Assembly (NCBI RefSeq): GCF_008035925.1
Contig: NZ_CP036264.1
Span: 4,710,402 to 4,774,401, forward strand
Source of the DNA: Stieleria maiorica
GTDB taxonomy: Bacteria > Planctomycetota > Planctomycetia > Pirellulales > Pirellulaceae
Reading direction: 5' to 3'
DNA length: 64,000 nucleotides
Shown piece after piece: positions 56,910 through 64,000 of this stretch (positions within the stretch are counted from its first letter, which is position 1; the number at the start of each line of letters is the position of its first letter). The notes beneath the pieces were generated by a model, which was not told the origin of the DNA, did not search any database, and saw only the letters and a list, made by a program, of their open reading frames with translations. The translations under genes and the position numbers were made by a program.

Positions 56910-59849
56910 GTGATTCGTTTTCTATCCATCATTCTGTGCTGTTCGCTGGGATTTGGGCTCCAGGCCCGCGCCGGCGATGGCTCGGTCCCGCCGGTCGATT
57001 TCAACCGCGATGTGCGACCGATTTTCAACCAGCACTGTGTGGCCTGCCACGGGGGCGTCAAGCAAGCCGGGGGGCTGAGTTTCGTCTACAGCGACAGCGT
57101 GCTGGATCTGATCGACCCGGGAAGCTGGGAGGATTCCTATTTGCTCGAGCGGGTGTTGCTTCCCGTCGATGACGACGAGCACATGCCGCCGATCGAGCAC
57201 GGACGGGCACTCAACGAGGCCGAGATCGATGTACTGAAACGCTGGATCGACGGCGGCGGCGAGTGGGGAAAACACTGGGCCTTTCTCGTCCCCGAACTCG
57301 GCGAGGTGCCCGAGATCGACTCCGATGACTGGTCGCGGACGCGAACCGATCGCTTCGTCCTGGACAAAATGAAGCAGCACGGTTTGTCGCCGCAGGTCGA
57401 AGCGGCGCCGGAAAAATGGCTACGAAGAGCATCCTTGGATCTGATCGGTTTGCCGCCGACCCCCGACCAAGTCGACGCCTTCTTGCTGCGAGTCAGCCGC
57501 GACGGCGAAGACGCCTACCGAGCCGCGACCGAGGACCTGCTGGCATCGCCCGCATTCGGCGAACGCTGGGCCAGCGTTTGGCTGGACGTCATTCGCTATG
57601 CCGATTCGCGCGGCTTGGGGATCGATGGCCGCCGGACGATTTGGCAATTTCGTGATTGGGTGATCCGGGCATTCAATGACGACATGCCCTACGACGCGTT
57701 CACGGTGCGCCAATTGGCCGGCGACCTGCTGCCGGACCGAACACTCGATGACCTGCTGGCCACGGCGTGTCACCGCACCACGCAGACCAACGAAGAAGGC
57801 GGAACCGACGACGAAACCTTCCGCACCGAAGCGGTGATGGACCGCGTCAACACCACCTGGCAAGCCTGGCAAGGCCTCTCGTTCGGGTGCGTGCAATGCC
57901 ACTCCCACCCCTACGATCCGATCGAACACAAGGAATACTACGAGTTCCTGGCGTTCTTCAATAACACCGCCGACAGCGATCTCGGCAACGACTTGCCCAC
58001 GCTGGCGGTTCCCGCCGATCCCGGTCAATACGACCACGCGTTTCAGTTGGACCAACAGGCCGATGCGCTTTGGCAGGCCGAATGGCAACTCGCTCGAGCG
58101 TTGGTCCGCGACGACCAGAACTGGAAACCGATTTCCGACCTGCAGTTGTCGACCAACAACAACACCCGTGTGGTGGCAAAGACGGTCGACGGCATCGAAG
58201 AATACCAAACCACCGGAACGGTCCAAACCAAAACCCGGGTTCACATCAACGCCGGCATCGACCAATCGATCGATCAAATCACGGCACTGCGGTTCACCGG
58301 GTTCCCCGAAGACCAGCAGCAAGCGTTGGTAGATTCGGAGTGGGGATTCATCGTGTCGCACCTGACCGCCAAACTGGTGTCGGCCGATGGAACGGAAACG
58401 GAGATTCAGTTTCAAAAGGTGATCTCCGACGAACCCCATCCGTTGCTGGACCCCGACGAAAGTCTGAATGCCAAATCGACCCAGGGCTTCGGTCCCTATT
58501 CGCGAATCCATCACCCCCGCAGCGGCGCGTTCTTGGCCGATCCGCCCGTTTCGGTCAAGGCGGGCGACCGTCTGAAAATGGAGATCGTATTTAATGATGT
58601 TGAACTAGGCGCGTTTCCGTTGATCGCCCACCGCGGTCGAATCGCGGTTAGTGATTCGGCAGGATTCACCGAGTGGTTGACCGCCCCGGCTCGGGTGGCG
58701 GCACGCGATAAGATCGCTGCGTTACGCAACCAGCGGTCCAAGATCCGTTCGATCAACACGCCGATCTTTCTGGAGCGGTTTTCGGAGTTTGCTCGCCCGT
58801 CACGCGTCTTTGACCGGGGCAACCAGATGACGAAAACGGATCCGGTCGCCCCGGCGATCCCACAGTTTCTGGCATCGTCATCGGCCGAATCGTCATCGTC
58901 AGAATCGAAAGCCACCCTCACACGGCTGGACATGGCCCGGTGGTTGGTCAGCCCCGAGAACCCGCTCACCGCTCGCGTCGCCGTCAACCGATTTTGGGCA
59001 CAGTTGTTCGGGACCGGGATCGTCGAAACGCAAGAAGATTTCGGCATCGCGGGAGCCCCGCCGACGCACCCCGAGTTGCTCGATGATTTGGCGGTGCGTT
59101 TCCGCACCGAGATGGGCTGGAGCGTGAAAACGCTGCTGCGCGAACTGGTGCTCAGCGCGACCTATCGGCAACGCGGTCAGACCGATTCCCAGCGACAACA
59201 AATCGATCCATCGGGTCAATGGCTCAGTCGTGGGCCGCGGATCCGATTGCCTGCCGAGACGATACGCGATCAGGCGTTGTTCATCGCCGGGCTGTTGAGC
59301 GACAAACGATTCGGCCCCCCGGTGCATCCGCCGATTCCCGAAGGCGTCTGGAATCCCTTCCAGGGCGGCGACAAATGGGCGACCGTGGGCAAGGACGATC
59401 CGGACCGATATCGGCGAACCGTTTACACCTACACCAAACGGACGATTCCGTATCCGATGATGGCTTCGTTCGACGCGCCCTCGCGGGAGTTCTGTTCGGT
59501 TCGACGTCTGCCGTCCAACACGCCGACCCAGGCGTTGATGACGCTGAACGATGCCACGTTCGTCGAGGCGGCCGAGGCCTTTGCCGGTCGCATGATCGCG
59601 GCCGACGATGCGCTCGAGAAACAATTGCGATACGGGTTCCGCTTGGCGACCTGTCGCCTGCCCGAGAAAGCGGAATTGGACGCGATTACTGAACTGTATC
59701 ACTCGGTGCTGAAGCTGGATGCCGGGGAAAAGCCTGCCGCAGAGCAGCCCACCGGAGAAGATTCCGCCGAGGCAAAGGGCGATGCTCACGCCGCCATGAC
59801 GACGGTCGCGAGCGTCCTACTGAATTTGGATGAGGTGCTAACGAAATGA
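56910..59849 (+). CDS. Planctomycete cytochrome-type DUF1549/DUF1553 protein (second pair)
   Basis: The 979-residue protein has a signal peptide (FLSIILCCSLGFGLQARA) and a PSCyt1-type heme motif NQHCVACHGG with His in place after the second Cys, then GGLSFVYSDSVLDLIDPG and MPPIEHGRALNEAEID. DUF1549 starts near RFVLDKMKQHGLSP and contains FGCVQCHSHPYDPI. A carbohydrate-binding-type insert lies near residues 430-570. DUF1553 covers the last 350 residues (RVAVNRFWAQLFGTGIVETQ). GTG 56910 with GGAG upstream fits the signal peptide. Its stop overlaps the DUF1501 partner. Confidence 0.93.
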   Translation: MIRFLSIILCCSLGFGLQARAGDGSVPPVDFNRDVRPIFNQHCVACHGGVKQAGGLSFVYSDSVLDLIDPGSWEDSYLLERVLLPVDDDEHMPPIEHGRALNEAEIDVLKRWIDGGGEWGKHWAFLVPELGEVPEIDSDDWSRTRTDRFVLDKMKQHGLSPQVEAAPEKWLRRASLDLIGLPPTPDQVDAFLLRVSRDGEDAYRAATEDLLASPAFGERWASVWLDVIRYADSRGLGIDGRRTIWQFRDWVIRAFNDDMPYDAFTVRQLAGDLLPDRTLDDLLATACHRTTQTNEEGGTDDETFRTEAVMDRVNTTWQAWQGLSFGCVQCHSHPYDPIEHKEYYEFLAFFNNTADSDLGNDLPTLAVPADPGQYDHAFQLDQQADALWQAEWQLARALVRDDQNWKPISDLQLSTNNNTRVVAKTVDGIEEYQTTGTVQTKTRVHINAGIDQSIDQITALRFTGFPEDQQQALVDSEWGFIVSHLTAKLVSADGTETEIQFQKVISDEPHPLLDPDESLNAKSTQGFGPYSRIHHPRSGAFLADPPVSVKAGDRLKMEIVFNDVELGAFPLIAHRGRIAVSDSAGFTEWLTAPARVAARDKIAALRNQRSKIRSINTPIFLERFSEFARPSRVFDRGNQMTKTDPVAPAIPQFLASSSAESSSSESKATLTRLDMARWLVSPENPLTARVAVNRFWAQLFGTGIVETQEDFGIAGAPPTHPELLDDLAVRFRTEMGWSVKTLLRELVLSATYRQRGQTDSQRQQIDPSGQWLSRGPRIRLPAETIRDQALFIAGLLSDKRFGPPVHPPIPEGVWNPFQGGDKWATVGKDDPDRYRRTVYTYTKRTIPYPMMASFDAPSREFCSVRRLPSNTPTQALMTLNDATFVEAAEAFAGRMIAADDALEKQLRYGFRLATCRLPEKAELDAITELYHSVLKLDAGEKPAAEQPTGEDSAEAKGDAHAAMTTVASVLLNLDEVLTK

Positions 59850-61309
59850 GTGGTATGGAACAACGACTTGTCAGCGAAGCCGCCCGGCGGACGCTGGACT
59901 TTGAAACACGACGGCATTTTCTGAAACAGTCCGCGACCGGATTGGGCGCCGCTTGGCTGGCCAGCCAAGCCGGCGGCGGAAACGTCGGAGCAACGTCCAT
60001 TGGCGGGCCCCCGATCGCGGCCAAGGCCAAACGCGTGATCTTTCTGCACATGATCGGCGCGCCCAGCCAACTGGAATTATTTGATCACAAACCGGCGTTG
60101 GAAAAGGTCGACGGCAAGGACTGTCCGGCCGAGTATCTCGAGGGCAGCCAATTCGCGTTCATCCAGGGCACGCCCAAGATGCTCGGCCCCCGTTACCCGT
60201 TTCAGCAACACGGCGACTGTGGAGCTTGGGTGTCCGACCGCCTGCCCCATTTTTCCAAAGTCGTCGACAAGGTTTGCTTCGTCAAATCGATGCAGACCGA
60301 CCAGTTCAATCACGGACCGGCACAGCTGATGGTCCATTGCGGCCAGTCCCGCGTCGGATACCCATCAATCGGTTCCTGGGTGACCTGGGGATTGGGATCG
60401 GACAACGAAGACTTGCCGGGCTTTATCGTCCTGCTTTCCGGCGGCCGCCAACCACGGGTCGGAAAAGCCCTGTGGAGCAGCGGGTTCCTGCCCTCGGTCT
60501 ATCAAGGCGTGCAATGCCGTTCCAAAGGCGATCCCGTCTTGAACGTCTCCAACCCCCAGGGAGTCTCACGCGACCAGCGGCGGATGGCGCTCGACACGCT
60601 GGATCGATTGAACCAGCTGAATTACGAAACGTTCGGCGACCCGGAAACGTTGACGCGGATGAAGCAATACGAGCTGGCGTTCCGAATGCAGACCGCCGTG
60701 CCCGACGCGATGGACATCAGCCAAGAAACCAAGCAGACCCACGAGGAATACGGCACCGAACCGGGCAAAGAATCATTCGCCAACAATTGTTTGCTGGCCC
60801 GTCGTCTGGCCGAGCGCGGCGTGCGATTCATTCAATTGTTTGACTGGGGCTGGGACTCGCACGGAACCAACGAAGGTGAATCGCTGGGGAAAGGCTTGAG
60901 CCGAAAATGTGAGCAAGTCGATCGTCCAATGACGGCGCTGCTGAAGGATCTGGAACGCCGCGGCATGTTGGAGGACACCTTGGTGATCTGGAGCGGCGAA
61001 TTTGGTCGGACTTCGATGGCGGAAAACCGCGGCGGCCAGAAAACTCGATTCCACGGCCGCGATCACAATCCCAACGCCTTTACCCTGTGGATGGCCGGCG
61101 GCGGGATTCAGCCGGGGCTGACCTACGGCGAGACCGACGAACTGGGTTACCAGATCGCCGAATCACCGGTGCATTTGCGCGACTTCCATGCGACGTTGCA
61201 ACATCTGTTGGGCATCGACCACCGCAAGATGGTGTTCCCGTTCCAAGGGCTGGACCAAAAGCTGACCGGTGTCAAACCGGCGCGAGTGGTCGAAGAGATC
61301 TTGGCCTAG
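59846..61309 (+). CDS. DUF1501 protein with Tat signal (second pair)
   Basis: The 487-residue protein has a twin-arginine-type leader (ETRRHFLKQSATGLGAAWLA) and DUF1501 motifs: IFLHMIGAPSQLELFDHKP, FNHGPAQLMVHCGQSR, FDWGWDSHGTNEG and IWSGEFGRTSMAENRGGQ. Its ATGA overlaps the end of the DUF1549/1553 gene. It differs clearly from the first DUF1501 protein, so the two pairs are not a recent duplication. Confidence 0.95.
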   Translation: MSGMEQRLVSEAARRTLDFETRRHFLKQSATGLGAAWLASQAGGGNVGATSIGGPPIAAKAKRVIFLHMIGAPSQLELFDHKPALEKVDGKDCPAEYLEGSQFAFIQGTPKMLGPRYPFQQHGDCGAWVSDRLPHFSKVVDKVCFVKSMQTDQFNHGPAQLMVHCGQSRVGYPSIGSWVTWGLGSDNEDLPGFIVLLSGGRQPRVGKALWSSGFLPSVYQGVQCRSKGDPVLNVSNPQGVSRDQRRMALDTLDRLNQLNYETFGDPETLTRMKQYELAFRMQTAVPDAMDISQETKQTHEEYGTEPGKESFANNCLLARRLAERGVRFIQLFDWGWDSHGTNEGESLGKGLSRKCEQVDRPMTALLKDLERRGMLEDTLVIWSGEFGRTSMAENRGGQKTRFHGRDHNPNAFTLWMAGGGIQPGLTYGETDELGYQIAESPVHLRDFHATLQHLLGIDHRKMVFPFQGLDQKLTGVKPARVVEEILA

Positions 61310-61350
61310 ATGTACCTATTGGCCCCGTTGAGCTCCCCTTGCTGAAAATC

Positions 61351-61851
61351 ATTCCGCGACGGATGGTCGACTCACGGTAGCCAGCGGGCGACCAAGCACG
61401 CGTGACATCCGCCGAATCGCGCAAGCGTTCGGGCCCCAGCGTCTATGAAGGCCCAGCGTCTATGGGAGGCCCAGCGTCTATGGCAGGCCCAGCGTCGATG
61501 GAGGCCCGTAGGCTGGCGCCAAACGGCTGATCCCAAGCGGGTTTCGCGGAATCGAAAACGCCAAACTCCTATGGCCGAAGACGAGAACGAATCGACTGAT
61601 TTTGCGGTGGTTCAGAATTCAAGCGAAATCACTCCGCGATGGATGGTCGACTCACGGCAGCCATCGGGCGACGAAACACGCGTGACATCAGCCGATTCGC
61701 GCAAGCGTTCGGGCCCCAGCGTCTATGGGAGGCCCAGCGTCTATGGAGGCCCGTAGGCTGGCGCCAAACGGCTGATCCCAAGCGGGTTTCGCGGAATCGA
61801 AAACGCCAAACTCCTATGGCCGAAGACGAGAACGAATCGACTGATTTTGCG
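61351..61851. repeat. Tandem duplication of a 220-256 bp block with an internal minisatellite
   Basis: Copy 1 runs 61351-61606 and copy 2 61631-61851. Both carry ATGGTCGACTCACGG, GCGCAAGCGTTCGGGCCCCA and a shared tail ending CTGATTTTGCG. The 35-base length difference is explained by the GGCCCAGCGTCTATGGGA unit, present about four times in copy 1 and twice in copy 2. Frames across it give no recognisable protein, so I treat it as non-coding. Confidence 0.85.
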
Positions 61852-61946
61852 CAGCCCAGGCTCCGCCTGGGGCTGGCGTGGTGCGTGTGGCGGGAGCCAC
61901 ACATGCAGTGCGTTGCCAGGCAGCGTCTTGGAACGAGACAGACAGG
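61852..61946. repeat. Second copy of the GGAGCCAC repeat family
   Basis: CCCAGGCTCCGCCTGGGG opens the element as a hairpin, followed by GCGTGTGGCGGGAGCCACAC and GCAGTGCGTTGCCAGGCAGC. The middle part is related, with scattered differences, to 51675-51715 in the repeat at 51608-51741. It is appended directly to the tandem duplication. Confidence 0.7.
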
Positions 61947-61973
61947 CGATGGCGGACCGGCGACGCGTGCCGA

Positions 61974-62663
61974 CTACCCGTTGGAATCTCCGGCGTTCTC
62001 GCCGATGACGCCATGTTTGTGACGAACGATTTCGCCTTCGACCAGGTAGATGGTTTCCTCGGCAAGGTTCTCCGCCAGATCACCGATGCGTTCCAACAGC
62101 CGAGAGGCACTGAAGCAGTGAAGGCCCGGTTCCAGCAGGGAAACATCCGCCTTCATTAACTCCTGAAGGTGCTGGATGATTTCGCGGTTCTGTTGATCAA
62201 CGGCTTCATCCATCTTGATGACTTCCACCGCCATCTTGGCGTTGTGTGTGACGAACGCATCCAATGCACGCCGCACCATCCGAATGGTGACGTCCACCAT
62301 TTCGTTCATCTGTTCGGGGACGGTGAAGGAGGAGAATTCCGAAATGGCTTTGGCGCGTTCGGCGATATTGCAGGCGGTGTCCGCCATCCGTTCCAATTCG
62401 CCGTTGACTTTGACGACCGTGATCAGCCAGCGCATGTCGGCGGCAACCGGCTGGTGCAAGGCCAACAGTTTCAGACACTCCTCTTCGATCTTGACATCAT
62501 TAAGGTCGACGCCGTCATCGCTTTGGATGACGCGTTGCGCGAAATCCATGCGTCCCTCGACGAGTGCGCGAACCGCCAACTGGATCATTTGCTCCACGAC
62601 GGTGCACTGGTCAACGAGCTGTTCGCGAAGACCTTCAAGTTCTCGCTGGAGGTGTTTTGACAT
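61974..62663 (-). CDS. phoU: Phosphate transport regulator PhoU
   Basis: The 229-residue all-helical protein has two PhoU repeats, each with an ExxxD metal-binding pattern: VNGELERMADTACNIAERA and LLERIGDLAENLAEETIYL. It restrains phosphate uptake through the Pst system and modulates the PhoR/PhoB pathway. The ATG at 62663 lies eight bases after the pstB stop, so it is the last gene of a pst operon read from the right. Confidence 0.96.
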   Translation of the reverse strand: MSKHLQRELEGLREQLVDQCTVVEQMIQLAVRALVEGRMDFAQRVIQSDDGVDLNDVKIEEECLKLLALHQPVAADMRWLITVVKVNGELERMADTACNIAERAKAISEFSSFTVPEQMNEMVDVTIRMVRRALDAFVTHNAKMAVEVIKMDEAVDQQNREIIQHLQELMKADVSLLEPGLHCFSASRLLERIGDLAENLAEETIYLVEGEIVRHKHGVIGENAGDSNG

Positions 62664-62671
62664 CAAGGTTA

Positions 62672-63505
62672 TTATCCAAACTTGCCACGGACGTAGTCGT
62701 CGGTCTGTTTATTCTTCGGCTTGGTAAACACCAGTTCGGTGTCGCCGGCTTCGATCAGTTTACCTTCAAAGAAGAACGCCGTCTTGTCACTGCAGCGCGA
62801 CGCCTGTTGCATGTTGTGTGTCACGATCACGATCGTGTACTGGGATCGCAATTCGAAGATCAGATCTTCGATGGCCAGTGTACTGGATGGGTCGAGGGCG
62901 CTGCAGGGTTCGTCCATCAACAACACTTCGGGGCCGACGGCGATGGCCCGTGCGATGCACAATCGCTGTTGTTGCCCGCCGGAGAGGCCCAGTGCGGGCC
63001 CATGCAACCGGTCTTTGACCTCGTCCCAGACCGCGGCTTTTTGCAACGACCATTCGACCAATTCGTCCAGCTCGGCCTTGGTCGTTTTCATGTGCAGCCG
63101 CGGGCCGAACGCGACGTTGTCATAAATGCTTTTGGGGAAGGGGTTCGGCTTTTGAAAAACGATCCCGACTTTTCGCCGCAATCCCACAACGTCCAGATTT
63201 GGATCCAGGACATCGATTTCCGTTCGTTTCCCGTCGTGATCGTCGTCGATCGTCAGCCGCCCTTTGGCCCGGGCACCGGGGACGACGTCGTTCATCCGGT
63301 TGATCCACTTGAGCAGCGTGCTCTTGCCGCAACCGCTGGGACCGATAAAGGCCGTGACCTTGTGTTTGGGAATTTCCAGCGATAGATCGTGGATCGCCTG
63401 GAAATCACCGTACCAAGCGTTCAGCTTTTCAATATGAATCAGCGTCTGATCGGGAAGGGCTTCGGAATTCTCCGCCGATGCGATCGCTGGCGTTACGCTT
63501 GACAT
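62672..63505 (-). CDS. pstB: Phosphate ABC transporter ATPase
   Basis: The 277-residue protein has Walker [17 protein letters not shown]-loop [12 protein letters not shown], signature [16 protein letters not shown], Walker [14 protein letters not shown] and the H-loop [15 protein letters not shown]. The PNPF and [11 protein letters not shown] phrases are typical of PstB. It powers high-affinity phosphate import. It starts 13 bases after the pstA stop. Confidence 0.97.
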   Translation of the reverse strand: MSSVTPAIASAENSEALPDQTLIHIEKLNAWYGDFQAIHDLSLEIPKHKVTAFIGPSGCGKSTLLKWINRMNDVVPGARAKGRLTIDDDHDGKRTEIDVLDPNLDVVGLRRKVGIVFQKPNPFPKSIYDNVAFGPRLHMKTTKAELDELVEWSLQKAAVWDEVKDRLHGPALGLSGGQQQRLCIARAIAVGPEVLLMDEPCSALDPSSTLAIEDLIFELRSQYTIVIVTHNMQQASRCSDKTAFFFEGKLIEAGDTELVFTKPKNKQTDDYVRGKFG

Positions 63506-63518
63506 GACTTCGCGGGGT

Positions 63519-64000
63519 TCAAGATTGAGCTTTCTGGACTTTTTGACGAATATAGATGGCGGTGGAGTTTAATAGAAGCAAGACCACCAGCAGGACGATG
63601 ATGGCCGCGGCGGAAAGTTCCTTAAACTCATCTTGTTGGCGTCCGGCCCAGTTGAAAATCAGCACGGGCATGGTCACCGCGTCGTCCATCAGGTGTTGGG
63701 GGCCACTGCTCTTGGCGACCGCCGCCCCCATCACCACCAGAATCGGTGCCGCTTCGCCGATGGCGCGTCCCATCGCCAAAATCGAACCGGTCATGATCCC
63801 CGGCAGCGCCGCCGGCAAACTGACGTCGCGGACGGTCTGCCACGTCGTTGCCCCCAGCCCCATCGATGCCTCGCGCAACGACGACGGGACTCCGCGGAGC
63901 GATTCCTGGGCCGCAATGATGATAATCGGCAAAATCACCAGCGCGAGCGTCAGCCCGCCGGACAGGAAGCTCTTGTCGAAGGGCAGCCGAAAGTAATACC
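63519..64000 (-). CDS. pstA: Phosphate ABC transporter permease PstA (N-terminus beyond right edge)
   Basis: The C-terminal 160 residues are present. The EAA-type loop [20 protein letters not shown] and the following [20 protein letters not shown] identify a phosphate permease subunit; [16 protein letters not shown] and the final membrane segment [20 protein letters not shown] agree with PstA. The start lies beyond base 64000. Gene order pstA-pstB-phoU is the usual one. Confidence 0.93.
   Translation of the reverse strand, partial: YYFRLPFDKSFLSGGLTLALVILPIIIIAAQESLRGVPSSLREASMGLGATTWQTVRDVSLPAALPGIMTGSILAMGRAIGEAAPILVVMGAAVAKSSGPQHLMDDAVTMPVLIFNWAGRQQDEFKELSAAAIIVLLVVLLLLNSTAIYIRQKVQKAQS

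Noticed and set aside
57420-58514. 364-codon minus-strand frame
   Set aside because: It lies opposite the DUF1549/1553 gene and shows no family features.
61445-61756. Small ORFs inside the tandem duplication
   Set aside because: The two copies run on into different sequences after the shared part, and the encoded repeats follow the minisatellite rather than a protein pattern.

Overview
The window looks like a planctomycete of the Rhodopirellula/Pirellulaceae type. The evidence is family content: DUF1501 proteins paired with DUF1549/DUF1553 proteins carrying a CxxCH motif, a DUF1559 pseudopilin-like protein, a PEP-CTERM protein, a planctomycete extracellular N-terminal motif on a giant surface protein, a TPR protein with two RNA polymerase alpha-CTD-like domains, and many small palindromic intergenic repeats. 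No transposase, phage gene or CRISPR array was seen.

Region 1 (1-16.3 kb) reads as a metal, probably zinc, homeostasis locus. It holds the N-terminal part of a giant modular surface protein on the minus strand, which runs off the left edge and carries one in-frame TGA. Next come a ZIP transporter, a minus-strand gene string (PEP-CTERM choice-of-anchor M protein, DUF1559 protein, small lipoprotein), a Cys-rich exported protein, an ArsR/SmtB sensor with a complete alpha-5 zinc motif, a His-rich protein, and a Fur/Zur family regulator. Three of these genes share an inverted repeat TGCAA-N5-TTGCA in front of them. A cupin gene follows.

Region 2 (16.8-37.5 kb) is an ion-stress and envelope region. 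It has a secreted lectin-fold-like protein, a complete seven-gene Mrp Na+/H+ antiporter operon (A to G, mostly coupled by 4-base overlaps), and an AI-2E family membrane protein coupled to a CheY-like receiver behind a good sigma-54 type promoter. It also has a secretin-like/EF-hand protein, an extracellular nuclease-like lipoprotein, a HAD phosphatase/HerA-like ATPase fusion, a GH13 enzyme, a coiled-coil lipoprotein, an ECF sigma factor with an overlapping membrane protein, a DJ-1/PfpI protein and a small membrane protein.

Region 3 (37.5-51.6 kb) is mixed housekeeping: a DUF4198-like exported protein, an FKBP lipoprotein, tRNA-Met, a P-II protein coupled to tgt, the TPR/alpha-CTD protein, tRNA-Thr, argJ, an ABC exporter pair, and a small catabolic-looking module (ene-reductase-like flavoprotein, DHDPS-family aldolase, divergent AraC regulator).

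Region 4 (51.8-64 kb) has a secreted thioredoxin-fold-like protein, two DUF1549/1553 plus DUF1501 pairs, a DUF1579 protein, and the phosphate genes pstA (cut by the right edge), pstB and phoU on the minus strand. Intergenic gaps throughout hold at least seven kinds of short tandem or hairpin repeats.
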